Below, piece by piece: positions 52,381-60,403 of a stretch of 64,000 nt of DNA. Origin of the DNA: Haloarcula sp. CBA1127 (GTDB taxonomy: Archaea > Halobacteriota > Halobacteria > Halobacteriales > Haloarculaceae). The number at the start of each line of letters is the position of its first letter. The stretch's first letter is position 1. Under the pieces are notes generated by a model. The model had not been told where the DNA came from. It made no database searches and saw nothing but the letters and a program-made list of their open reading frames with translations. The position numbers and the translations under genes were made by a program. The stretch covers positions 124,001 to 188,000 of the forward strand of contig NZ_BCNB01000001.1 in the NCBI RefSeq assembly GCF_001485575.1, given 5' to 3'.

Positions 52381-53832
52381 ATGGAGTACACCGGCCCGAC
52401 AGACCTGTATATCGGCGGAGAATGGCGAGAAGCGACCAACGGCGACAGCATTGAGACGGAGGACCCGGCCACTGAACGGACCTACGCGTCGGTACAAAAG
52501 GCCGAGGCGTCCGATATCGATGACGCGGTGCAGGCGGCAGAGGCGGCCGTCGCAGAGGGTTCCGAGTGGGCGACGATGGACCCGGGAACGCGCCGGGCGA
52601 AACTCCATGCGATGGCCGACGCCATCGAGGAGATGAAAGACGAACTGTCCATGGTTGAATCCCACGACAACGGGAAAACGCCGTTCGAAGCCGGGCTGGA
52701 AATCGACATGGTCATCGATACGTTCCGCCATTATGCCGGCTGGACGGACAAGATCCGCGGTGACGAGATTCCTGTCGAGAACGGCCGGCTCAACTACACC
52801 ACTCGTGAGCCGGTCGGTGTGACCGCACACATCGCGCCGTGGAACTATCCCTTCCAGCTCGCCGGCCGCGGGCTGGCACCGGCGCTGGCGACAGGAAACA
52901 GCGTTATCCTCAAACCGTCCGCTATGACGCCGCTATCGGCGCTGTACTACGCGAAAGCCGCCGAAGAAGCGGGCCTTCCGGACGGCGTCGTCAACGTCGT
53001 TCCCGGGGAAGGGTCCAAGGCCGGCGACGCACTCACCGGACACGAGGGCGTCGATCACGTCACCTTCACCGGGAGTACCGGCGTCGGAAAGACGGTCCAG
53101 CGCACTGCTGCCGATGCGGTCGCCGACGTAACGCTCGAACTCGGCGGGAAAGGGCCGGCAGTCGTGTTCCCAGACGCTGACCTCGATGCCGCCGCCCGTG
53201 GCATCCAGTACGGGATCTTTATGAACGCCGGGCAGATGTGCTGGGCGAACTCGCGTATTGTCGTCCACGAAGACGTCTACGACGAGATGGTCTCCCGGAT
53301 GGCCGAAATCGCCGAAAACATCCCACTCGGCGGCGGTATCGACGACGATGGCCAGATGGGACCAGTCGTCAGCGCGGGCCAGCAACAGGAGATTCTCGAT
53401 TATATCGAGACCGGCAAGGAGGAGGGAGCGACTGTTGTGGCCGGCGGTGGCGTTCCCGCGGACAGAGACACCGGTCACTTCGTCGAGCCGACCGTCTTTG
53501 CCGACGTGGACAACGAGATGACGATTGCACAGGAGGAAATCTTCGGTCCCGTGCTCACTGCAATAGAAGTTAGCGACGAGGAAGAGGCCATCGAGGTCGC
53601 GAACGACTCGCCGTTCGGCCTCACCGCCTGTGTCTGGACAAACGATCTGACTCGCGCTCACACCGTCACGGACAAACTGGACTACGGGATGGTGATGGTC
53701 AACGAGACGCCCAACACGTGGCCACAGACGCCTTTCGGCGGCACGAAACAGAGCGGTCATGGTCGCGCACAGGGCGAGCAGGCCATCGAGAGCTACACCG
53801 AGGTGAAAAACGTCCATATAAACCTCGGCTGA
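52381..53832 (+). CDS. Aldehyde dehydrogenase, candidate dehydrogenase half of a split PaaZ or arylacetaldehyde dehydrogenase
   Basis: A 483-residue aldehyde dehydrogenase: PWNYPFQLAGRGLAPALATG, TGSTGVGKTVQ, LELGGKGPAVV (general base), NAGQMCWANSRIV (nucleophile) and the QEEIFGPVLTAIEV substrate strand. The C-terminus ESYTEVKNVHINLG is typical of the betaine/phenylacetaldehyde branch. Two jobs fit the setting: oxidising the semialdehyde made when the oxepin ring opens, or oxidising phenylacetaldehyde from the amine oxidase. Sequence alone does not choose. A hydratase gene precedes it, and the Paa epoxidase operon converges on it. Confidence 0.82.
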   Translation: MEYTGPTDLYIGGEWREATNGDSIETEDPATERTYASVQKAEASDIDDAVQAAEAAVAEGSEWATMDPGTRRAKLHAMADAIEEMKDELSMVESHDNGKTPFEAGLEIDMVIDTFRHYAGWTDKIRGDEIPVENGRLNYTTREPVGVTAHIAPWNYPFQLAGRGLAPALATGNSVILKPSAMTPLSALYYAKAAEEAGLPDGVVNVVPGEGSKAGDALTGHEGVDHVTFTGSTGVGKTVQRTAADAVADVTLELGGKGPAVVFPDADLDAAARGIQYGIFMNAGQMCWANSRIVVHEDVYDEMVSRMAEIAENIPLGGGIDDDGQMGPVVSAGQQQEILDYIETGKEEGATVVAGGGVPADRDTGHFVEPTVFADVDNEMTIAQEEIFGPVLTAIEVSDEEEAIEVANDSPFGLTACVWTNDLTRAHTVTDKLDYGMVMVNETPNTWPQTPFGGTKQSGHGRAQGEQAIESYTEVKNVHINLG

Positions 53833-53943
53833 AGCTCCCGCTGACGCGTCGTGGTCACGCCGCCAGTTAAGTGCCATCAATGGCACCACCGCTCTGTGTC
53901 ACACTATGAAACTACGACGCCAGAACTAGCGAGTAATAACAGC

Positions 53944-54111
53944 TTACTCGAACTTCTTGAACTGCTGCAGGCACTCGTTACAGTAATGGATCGACTGACA
54001 CCGTGACGGTCCACGTGGATGCTTCCGTTCGGTGTCGGTCGAGCCACAGTACGGGCACTCCGCGCCTGTCTGTTCACCGCTGGTCGTAACGCTGGGGTCC
54101 GGCTCACTCAT
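53944..54111 (-). CDS. PaaD C-terminal zinc-ribbon domain encoded as a separate 55-residue protein
   Basis: A 55-codon gene missed by length filters. The protein starts MSEPDPSVTTSGE and contains AECPYCGSTDTERKHPRGPS and HYCNECLQQFKKFE, that is CxxC followed by CxxC, with a basic middle and an FKKFE end. This matches the zinc-binding tail of bacterial PaaD proteins. Its ATG overlaps the stop of the PaaD MIP18-type gene by four bases, so the two PaaD domains are separate but translationally coupled. It probably delivers or helps assemble the diiron or iron-sulfur centre of the epoxidase system. Confidence 0.85.
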   Translation of the reverse strand: MSEPDPSVTTSGEQTGAECPYCGSTDTERKHPRGPSRCQSIHYCNECLQQFKKFE

Positions 54112-54542
54112 CCGTCGAAACTCATCCCGAAGTCACGCAACGCTTCTTTGCCCTGTTCGGTGACCAGATCAATCGACCAGTCCGGGGCCCAGACCAGTCG
54201 GACCGACGCGGTCTCGATTCCGTCGACACTCTCGGCGGCTTCTTCGACCTCATCGAGGATGATCTCGCGCGCCGGACAGCCGCTGTAAGTGAGCGTCATG
54301 TCAACCGTGGCTTGGCCGTCGGACACGTCGAGGCCGTATATGAGGCCTAGATCGACAATGCTGACCGGCATCTCCGGGTCCTCGACCTGATACAGGGCCG
54401 CCCACACGTCGCGTTCGATGCCGTCAGCGCCTTCGCCCGTGGCTGGCACGTCGTCCGCTGCGTGGTCTTTAGTCTCGTAGTCAGTGTACGAACACGCGGT
54501 GGCATCAGCGTCTGCGCGTGGCCGGTCGTAGTCGCTACTCAT
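54108..54542 (-). CDS. paaD: PaaD, MIP18/DUF59 domain part
   Basis: A 144-residue protein. An acidic N-terminal tail of about 40 residues precedes a MIP18 (DUF59) domain: WAALYQVEDPEMPVSIVDLG, VDMTLTYSGCPAREII and VRLVWAPDWSIDLVTEQGK. The TYSGCPA cysteine is the iron-sulfur-cluster-assembly residue of the family. PaaD is needed for active phenylacetyl-CoA epoxidase, probably for metal-centre maturation. Here it lacks the zinc-ribbon tail, which the next gene (overlapping by four bases) encodes. It overlaps paaC by eight bases. Confidence 0.9.
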   Translation of the reverse strand: MSSDYDRPRADADATACSYTDYETKDHAADDVPATGEGADGIERDVWAALYQVEDPEMPVSIVDLGLIYGLDVSDGQATVDMTLTYSGCPAREIILDEVEEAAESVDGIETASVRLVWAPDWSIDLVTEQGKEALRDFGMSFDG

Positions 54543-55368
54543 CGTCTCTCGCCATTATCAGCGTCGCTTTGTCACGTCCCAGATTCCGGTAGCTGGAGGT
54601 CATTTGTTCGTGAAGGTCATGCCAGTGGTCAGTGTGTTCGTTGTCCCGGCCCGTCGGCGTTGCAGGGGCAACGTCGGTCGGCACGTCGAATCCCAGTTCG
54701 GTCAGGAACGACTCGACGCGAGTCTCCCACTCGCTGTGCATCTCATCGAGAGTCATCGTCCGGATGCCTAGCCGTTCGATGTCGGCCTCCACGTCGCCGA
54801 CTGGTTCGAACAGCGTGAGGGCGTACGGATAGAGCTCATCGATAGCCGCCTGCACGCGTTCACTGGCTTCCTCGTCCAGTGCCATCCGGTCCAGCCAGCT
54901 TTCGGCGTGTTCGAGGTGATAGCCTTCCTCGCCCTGGATGCGACTCGTTCTGTTCCGGATTGTCTCGTATGAGGAGTTCTCAAGCGCGGAGAGGCGGATG
55001 TCTTCAGCAACGTCGTAGAGGTACGCTCTGACGATGGCATCGGCCCAGTCACCTTCCGCAAACGGTAGCTCGACGAGCGTACTGTGCTGGAAGTCGCTGG
55101 GATCGCTCTCGTAAATGAGCGATTCCTCGGAATAGCCCAGTTGCTGCACTGCATCGTACCACAACCGTGCGTGGCCCAGCTCGTCCTGTGCGTTGTTCGA
55201 AATCGAGAGGTCCGATTCCAGTGTCGGCGCACGCACCTGCCAGAACGTGTAGCGTTCGGCCTGAATCAACTCGTCGTCAGCAAGCCGGAGCAGCTGTGCC
55301 TCGACTGCGCGCTGTTCTTCCTCTGAAAGGTCAGTTGGACCACCGAGGTCGGATTCTGTTGTTGCCAT
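54535..55368 (-). CDS. paaC: 1,2-phenylacetyl-CoA epoxidase, subunit PaaC
   Basis: A 277-residue ferritin-fold subunit of the epoxidase. It keeps QAERYTFWQVRAPTLESDL, NNAQDELGHARLWYDA (the E-x-x-H layout), EEGYHLEHAESWLDRM and the C-terminal LHEQMTSSYRNLGRD. PaaC is the structural, non-catalytic partner of PaaA. It is about 30 residues longer than the E. coli protein, mostly at the acidic N-terminus. The start codon shares bases with the paaB stop, so the genes are coupled. Confidence 0.93.
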   Translation of the reverse strand: MATTESDLGGPTDLSEEEQRAVEAQLLRLADDELIQAERYTFWQVRAPTLESDLSISNNAQDELGHARLWYDAVQQLGYSEESLIYESDPSDFQHSTLVELPFAEGDWADAIVRAYLYDVAEDIRLSALENSSYETIRNRTSRIQGEEGYHLEHAESWLDRMALDEEASERVQAAIDELYPYALTLFEPVGDVEADIERLGIRTMTLDEMHSEWETRVESFLTELGFDVPTDVAPATPTGRDNEHTDHWHDLHEQMTSSYRNLGRDKATLIMARDDE

Positions 55369-55895
55369 TAGATTTCACCTCGCTGTTTTTCAGCTTGTAT
55401 CTGCTCAGATTCGGAGGCTTCGACCTCCTCAGCAGCCGGATCGACGTTGTACGTCTGTGCGAACCGGTAGGACTTGTTGGTCGTCCCACCGAAGCTTACG
55501 TCATCCGCTGTGACTTCGCCGATGTACTGGTGCTGGACGACCCAGAGACTGTTCGGCTCGTCGTCAGTGAACGCCGCGATCGCTGCCGCTTCTGCGTCGG
55601 CGGCGCTGGCAGCGTCGACATCACCGCAGTGCGTGTGATAGCCACCGGGCTTGTCCTGCCGGAAGACAGCCCACGGTTTCTCGGCGCCGTCGCCAGCCTC
55701 ATCACGGCTCTCTGCGTCGGGGTCGACCTGCGTGATTTTCTCCTGCGGGGCAACCCAGAGCGCGTGGGTTGGCTTCCGTCGTCCGTGCTGGATGACCGAG
55801 AACTGCTTCGCCATCTCTCGGTCGGGTGCGTGGACGTCCCGGCAGTGAACGAAATCCGCGTCCGGACTCTGTTGTCGGAATACTTCCCAGATCAT
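55368..55895 (-). CDS. paaB: 1,2-phenylacetyl-CoA epoxidase, subunit PaaB, with two tandem domains
   Basis: A 175-residue PaaB, nearly twice the roughly 95 residues normal in bacteria. It contains two copies of the domain: copy one starts WEVFRQQSPDADFVHCRDVH and ends HALWVAPQEKI; copy two starts WAVFRQDKPGGYHTHCGDVD and ends SLWVVQHQYI. An acidic linker joins them and a charged tail follows. PaaB bridges the PaaAC heterodimers in the bacterial complex. A single-chain double PaaB could change the assembly. It sits five bases after paaA. Confidence 0.9.
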   Translation of the reverse strand: MIWEVFRQQSPDADFVHCRDVHAPDREMAKQFSVIQHGRRKPTHALWVAPQEKITQVDPDAESRDEAGDGAEKPWAVFRQDKPGGYHTHCGDVDAASAADAEAAAIAAFTDDEPNSLWVVQHQYIGEVTADDVSFGGTTNKSYRFAQTYNVDPAAEEVEASESEQIQAEKQRGEI

Positions 55896-55900
55896 TGTTC

Positions 55901-56842
55901 TCAGTCCGCCGCCTGTGACTGCGGGCCGCTGTTCGTCGTCGTCTGGTCGTCCATCATGTCACGGACCCACTGTACCGCTTCCTGAGCCTGCCGACGACCG
56001 GAAATCTGCTCGATACTGCCCTCGTATTCATTCTGTGAGACCGTGAAGAACTCATCCCAGTCGAGGTCATCCTCGACGACCTCGTAGCTCCCGTCGCCGT
56101 TGTCCCGGATGCGTGGCTCGTCGGGCATTTCCAGCCCGTATTTCTTGGCCTTCGGGATGTACGTGTTGAGGAACGCGTTCCGAAGTTCGTCGTTCGTACA
56201 CGTCTTCAGCCCGACTTCCGCGGCGAAGTCGTGATGGGTGCTCTGGTCGTCGGTCGGGCCGAAGAACTGCAGGATTCGGGGCCACCACTCCTCGAAGGCC
56301 TCCTGAGTCATGCGCTGTTCCTTCCGGGAGCCGTTCATCAGTTCGCGGAGGATGGACTCACCGTGTTTGACGTGCATCCCCTCTTCGAAGCAGATCTTGT
56401 CCATCGCGTGGGCGTATGGCTCCCAGCTGGACTTTTTGAGAGTTGCCTGACGACGCATCGCGGCCCCGTCGACGAAGAAGGCGATCATCGGCGTCTCGAC
56501 GTAGCTCTCCATCGGATAGTGGAAGCAGTTCAGGAACTTTCCGTCTCCATTTGCCAGATCGTCGAGCATCTCGTCGCGGGTCTTGATCCCGAGCGACTCC
56601 GCCGCTCGGTAAAGCATCTGACCGTGCCCGATTTCGTCCTGCACCTTCGCGCTGAATGCCATCTTTCGCTCGATACTCGGGGCTTTTCTGATGAAGGGCC
56701 GTTCGAGGTACGCCCCCATAATCTCGCTGTTGGCGTGGAATTCAAGCATCCGCGTGGCTGCCTTCCGATACTCCTCGGGAAGGTCGTCTTTCGGGCTGAA
56801 TTCCCGGGGTCCAGCGCGAGCTTTGACTTCGTCAACGTTCAT
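55901..56842 (-). CDS. paaA: 1,2-phenylacetyl-CoA epoxidase, catalytic subunit PaaA
   Basis: A 313-residue diiron monooxygenase subunit that epoxidises the ring of phenylacetyl-CoA. The iron ligands lie in EFHANSEIMGAYLERP, AKVQDEIGHGQMLYRAAESL, and CFEEGMHVKHGESILREL. The start MNVDEVKARAGPREF was chosen; the frame extends upstream into the divergent promoter without similarity. It is the first gene of paaABCD, which is read away from an HTH-10 regulator gene 88 bases away. Electrons would normally come from PaaE, for which no gene is seen in this window. Confidence 0.94.
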   Translation of the reverse strand: MNVDEVKARAGPREFSPKDDLPEEYRKAATRMLEFHANSEIMGAYLERPFIRKAPSIERKMAFSAKVQDEIGHGQMLYRAAESLGIKTRDEMLDDLANGDGKFLNCFHYPMESYVETPMIAFFVDGAAMRRQATLKKSSWEPYAHAMDKICFEEGMHVKHGESILRELMNGSRKEQRMTQEAFEEWWPRILQFFGPTDDQSTHHDFAAEVGLKTCTNDELRNAFLNTYIPKAKKYGLEMPDEPRIRDNGDGSYEVVEDDLDWDEFFTVSQNEYEGSIEQISGRRQAQEAVQWVRDMMDDQTTTNSGPQSQAAD

Positions 56843-56898
56843 ATGTATTTCATAAATCGTGAGGAATGTTCTTACTAATTTGCCCCTATATAGACTGG

Positions 56899-56906
56899 TT
56901 TTATAA
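56899..56906 (+). promoter_or_regulatory. TATA box of the HTH-10 regulator gene
   Basis: TTTTATAA is centred 28 bases ahead of the ATG at 56931, as expected for a leaderless haloarchaeal gene. The 88-base divergent spacer must also hold the paaA promoter, so the two could be cross-regulated. Confidence 0.55.
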
Positions 56907-56930
56907 GGACGTTCGCACACATACGAGGTA

Positions 56931-57605
56931 ATGATAGAGGAGTGTCTGATGGTCGAATTTCGCATCGAGGGTGACGACTGCCCACTGGCAGATGCGAGCA
57001 GTGTCACGGCGACACCCATCGAGGCGGCCCCGCCGCTCCTCCGGGCTGACCGTAACGTATTGTTGCGGTTCAGCGCACAGGCGAGCGACGACCTCAGGGA
57101 CTACCTCGACGAGGATGACCGGATCCGCTATCTCTACCAGTCAGTTACCGAGGGTCGGTACAACTATCGGTGTCTGTCGCTCCAGCAGTGTGTCGTCCAC
57201 AAACTCATTAGCGCGGGGTTCATGGTCGAATCGCTGACGTATCGGGACGGAAACGCGATTTTAACTGGCGCTGTGGTGGGCCACGAGATTCTCCAGACCG
57301 TCATGGAGACGGCCGGGGAAACTGTCGGCGTGAAACTACAGCGGGTGTACGCACTGCGTGCAACAGAGGACGCGTCTATCGCACAGCAGTGGGACCTGAC
57401 CCCGGCACAGGAGGAGAGTCTCCGATACGCAGTTGAGATGGGCTACTTTGTCGTCCCACGACAGACGACTGCGAGCGAAGTCGCTGCCGAACTCGGTATC
57501 AGTAAGTCTGCATTCCTCGAACGACTTCATCGCGCACAGCACTCGTTGTTCACACAGCTGTTCGGCGGTGTCGGCGACGGCCCTCCCGGAGACGGTAGAG
57601 ACTAA
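56931..57605 (+). CDS. HTH-10 (bacterioopsin-activator type) transcriptional regulator
   Basis: A 224-residue regulator specific to halophilic archaea. The N-terminal sensor part begins MVEFRIEGDDCPLADAS. The C-terminal HTH-10 domain covers about 150-210, with LTPAQEESLRYAVEMGYF, VPRQTTASEVAAELGIS and KSAFLERLHRAQHSL. It is divergent from the paaABCD operon at 88 bases, which strongly suggests local control of the epoxidase genes. The effector is unknown. Alternative start MVEFRIE is six codons in. Confidence 0.9.
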   Translation: MIEECLMVEFRIEGDDCPLADASSVTATPIEAAPPLLRADRNVLLRFSAQASDDLRDYLDEDDRIRYLYQSVTEGRYNYRCLSLQQCVVHKLISAGFMVESLTYRDGNAILTGAVVGHEILQTVMETAGETVGVKLQRVYALRATEDASIAQQWDLTPAQEESLRYAVEMGYFVVPRQTTASEVAAELGISKSAFLERLHRAQHSLFTQLFGGVGDGPPGDGRD

Positions 57606-57679
57606 CGGCGACGGCCGACCAGGCGACGACAGAGGGCGACGGGTTCGGAGTTAAAGTACCCGGGCGTGTGAGTACGACC

Positions 57680-58441
57680 ATGCGCGTTGAAGACGGCGCT
57701 GTTCGACGAATCGTATTCGATCGTCCAGATGTGAAAAATGCGATGACGGAAGCAGTCGCTACTGAGTTAGCCGATGCGCTCGACGGCCTTGACCCGGCAA
57801 CACACGATGCTGTAGTCCTCACCGGCGACGGTGATGCGTTCAGTGCCGGCGGGGATATCGAGGCGATGAGCGAGCGTGAGGAGACAACAACCGAAGCCTA
57901 CGAGCGAGTCCGGACAACGCTGGGCCGGGTCGCCAGCAATATTCTCTCGGCACCTGTGCCTGTCGTCGCGAAGGTTAACGGCGACGCAGTCGGTGCCGGG
58001 CTGTCGCTGGTGGCTGTCGCTGATTTCGCGTACGCCGCCAGTTCCGCGCGGTTCGGTGCATCGTTCATCAGCGTCGGCCTCGTGCCGGACATGGGCGCAA
58101 CCGCCATACTTCCCCGACTCATCGGGCTCAGGAAAACCAAAGAGCTCGCGTTCACCGGGAAGCTGATCGACGCAGAGCGCGCCGCCGCAATGGATCTGAT
58201 TAACGAACCTGTCGACCCGGCCGAACTCGATGCGCGGACAGCCGACCTGCTCGAAACGCTTCGGGCACAGCCGACGGAGAACCTCGGGCTGGCGAAGGAA
58301 GCCATCCACGACAACATCGGCCAGCCCCTGGAAACCGGGCTGCGTCGAGAAGCACGCATCCAGTCACTGGCGTACGACACACCAGCACATTCGCGTGGCG
58401 TCGAGGCGTTTCTGGACGGACGAACCCCAGATTTTGACTAA
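57680..58441 (+). CDS. paaG: Crotonase-fold ring isomerase, PaaG-type 1,2-epoxyphenylacetyl-CoA isomerase
   Basis: A 253-residue crotonase. The first oxyanion segment is DAFSAGGDIEAMS; the second, GDAVGAGLSLVAVADFAYAA, lacks the hydratase glutamate. The active-site strand is FISVGLVPDMGATAILPRL, with the Asp that PaaG isomerases carry in GLVPD and no second Glu. This fits isomerisation of the ring epoxide to oxepin-CoA rather than hydration. It belongs with paaABCD just upstream. A GTG at 57668 is a possible earlier start. The end overlaps the convergent amidohydrolase gene by four bases. Confidence 0.83.
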   Translation: MRVEDGAVRRIVFDRPDVKNAMTEAVATELADALDGLDPATHDAVVLTGDGDAFSAGGDIEAMSEREETTTEAYERVRTTLGRVASNILSAPVPVVAKVNGDAVGAGLSLVAVADFAYAASSARFGASFISVGLVPDMGATAILPRLIGLRKTKELAFTGKLIDAERAAAMDLINEPVDPAELDARTADLLETLRAQPTENLGLAKEAIHDNIGQPLETGLRREARIQSLAYDTPAHSRGVEAFLDGRTPDFD

Positions 58442-59313
58442 CGGTCGAAAAACTCCTGGGCGTTTTCGAACAGAATCTTCCGCTGGACATCCGCATCAAA
58501 GTCAGTGTCGCGAGCGAACGATTCGAGCCACGTTTCGGGGTCAATCATCGGATAATCGGTGCCGAACATCACCTTGTCTTTGAGGACCGTGCCGGCGTAA
58601 TGGAGTACCTGGTCGTCGATATACTTCGGCACCCAGCCGGAGAGGTCCATGTACACGTTGCCCTTCTGCTGGCAGATGGCCAGCTGCTCTTTTTCCCAGG
58701 GGAAGGCGGGATGGGCGATGAGGATATCGAGGTCTGGGTGTGCAGCGGCCACGTCGTCGATAAGCATCGGGTTGCCGTACTTGATTTTCAGGCCGCGGCC
58801 GCCGGCGCTACAGGCACCCAGTGTCGAGTTCCCGCCGTGGAAGACAACGGGGACGCCGAGGTCTTCGATGGTACTCCACAGATGGTCGTGGCGTTCGTCC
58901 GAGGGATCAAAGCCCTGTGCGATCTGTTGGAACTTGAACCCTGAAAGGTCCAGGTCCTCGACGCACCGAATCGCCTCCTGCACGCAGTCGTCTTTCAGTG
59001 GGTCGACGCTCCCGAACCCAACAAAGAAGTCAAGATACTCGTCCCGGACCTCGGCGACGTAGTCGTTCGGGACGGGTGGGTTCCCGGTGTTCGTCTCCGC
59101 GTCCCAGCCAAGCAGAACAGCGCCACCGACGCCCGCCTCGTGGTACTCCGCGAGCATTTCGTCGTAATCCCACGTCTCCAGATCAGTACCGAACCGGTCG
59201 GCGGCGTCTTGCATCATCTCGCCGCCGGCGTCGTGGAGGAACTCACTGGTCGGTTGGTGCGCGTGCGTGTCGAACAGTTGCTTGTCGGCGACACCAGGGA
59301 GGTCAGTTGTCAC
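58438..59313 (-). CDS. Amidohydrolase family protein (ACMSD-like, amidohydrolase 2)
   Basis: A 291-residue TIM-barrel metal-dependent hydrolase or decarboxylase. The N-terminal metal motif is FDTHAHQPTS, with HGGNSTLGACSAGG (third His), LDILIAHPAFPWEKEQLAIC (fourth His) and the Asp in MFGTDYPMIDPE. This branch includes decarboxylases such as ACMSD and ring-opening lactone hydrolases. Location next to aromatic catabolic genes supports action on a hydroxy-aromatic or lactone. The substrate is unknown. Confidence 0.85.
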   Translation of the reverse strand: MTTDLPGVADKQLFDTHAHQPTSEFLHDAGGEMMQDAADRFGTDLETWDYDEMLAEYHEAGVGGAVLLGWDAETNTGNPPVPNDYVAEVRDEYLDFFVGFGSVDPLKDDCVQEAIRCVEDLDLSGFKFQQIAQGFDPSDERHDHLWSTIEDLGVPVVFHGGNSTLGACSAGGRGLKIKYGNPMLIDDVAAAHPDLDILIAHPAFPWEKEQLAICQQKGNVYMDLSGWVPKYIDDQVLHYAGTVLKDKVMFGTDYPMIDPETWLESFARDTDFDADVQRKILFENAQEFFDR

Positions 59314-59527
59314 AGAGAGAGATTTTACCCAGTGTCATAAAAATCCATGCTGTTTGTGCTGTACAGCAGCCCCGTCGAAGTGGACGGATAGTCGTGATAC
59401 CGATAGCTGATTCCCGAAGCGGCGTGCTGGCTGCGACAGGGAACGGGCCGCCAGACGCACGGTCATCCCGTGCATGGCCGGGCATCTATCCCTTACCATC
59501 TTACTGCTGGGGGGTGAAGGCACGGCT

Positions 59528-60361
59528 ATGGTTCGTCGCAGTGTTCTGTTTGCACCGGGTGACAATGCGGAGTTAATGCGGAAAGCGGCTGGTGGTGACG
59601 CTGATGTCGTCGTCTTCGACCTCGAAGACGCAGTTGCACCTGCCGACAAAGAACAGGCACGTAAATCGGTTCAGTCGGTACTCTCGACTGTCAGCTCGAA
59701 CAGCCACGTCTGCGTTCGCATCAATCCCGTGGGAATCAGCGCCACAGCCGACCTTAGGGCGATACTGTCGGACACCAGCCCCGACAGTGTGATGCTCCCG
59801 AAAGCTAGTTCCGCCGAGGACATCTCAGCATTGGGACGGCTCCTCGGGGAGTACAATGCGGATCTCCCGGTATTTGCGCTGGTGGAATCGGCCGCTGGCG
59901 TGCTTAACGCAGCGGAGATTGCAGCCGCCGACCCGACCGATGCCCTCCTCTTTGGGGCTGAGGACCTTGCAGCCGACCTCGGTGCGAGTCGCACCAGCGA
60001 CGGACGGGAGGTGCTCTATGCACGCCAGCGAGTCGTCGTTGCGGCCAGCGCCGCGGGAATCGATGCAATCGATACGATCTACCCGGAATACGGCAATCTG
60101 GATGGCCTCCGTGACGCAACTGAGTTCGCTGCCCAGCTCGGGTACGACGGGAAGATGGCGATCCACCCGGATCAGGTCGCGGTCATCAACGACGCGTTCA
60201 CCCCAAGTGACGAGGAGATAGCATGGGCCGAACGCGTCGTCACCGCTGACGACGAGACAGATGCCGGGGTGTTCGAAGTCGACGGGGAAATGATCGACGC
60301 ACCGCTTATCGCACAGGCAGAGCGTGTCCTCGAACGCGCTCGCGAGGCCGGGCAGCGGTAG
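59528..60361 (+). CDS. HpcH/HpaI-CitE family CoA-ester lyase
   Basis: A 277-residue CitE-type lyase. Signature blocks are RRSVLFAPGDNAELMRKAA, VVVFDLEDAVAPADKEQAR, VCVRINPVGI, LVESAAGVLNAAEIA (metal-binding Glu), LLFGAEDLAADLGA (metal-binding Asp) and MAIHPDQVAVINDAF. These enzymes cleave malyl-CoA, citramalyl-CoA or related 3-hydroxyacyl-CoA esters. I used the ATG giving MVRRSVLF; the frame runs 18 codons upstream without similarity. A MaoC hydratase and a carboxylase follow nearby, suggesting C5-dicarboxylate or branched-acid metabolism, but the substrate is open. Confidence 0.85.
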   Translation: MVRRSVLFAPGDNAELMRKAAGGDADVVVFDLEDAVAPADKEQARKSVQSVLSTVSSNSHVCVRINPVGISATADLRAILSDTSPDSVMLPKASSAEDISALGRLLGEYNADLPVFALVESAAGVLNAAEIAAADPTDALLFGAEDLAADLGASRTSDGREVLYARQRVVVAASAAGIDAIDTIYPEYGNLDGLRDATEFAAQLGYDGKMAIHPDQVAVINDAFTPSDEEIAWAERVVTADDETDAGVFEVDGEMIDAPLIAQAERVLERAREAGQR

Positions 60362-60403
60362 CCAACGGTAACACCTATCTGAGACCTGACTCTGCTGTCG
60401 TGT

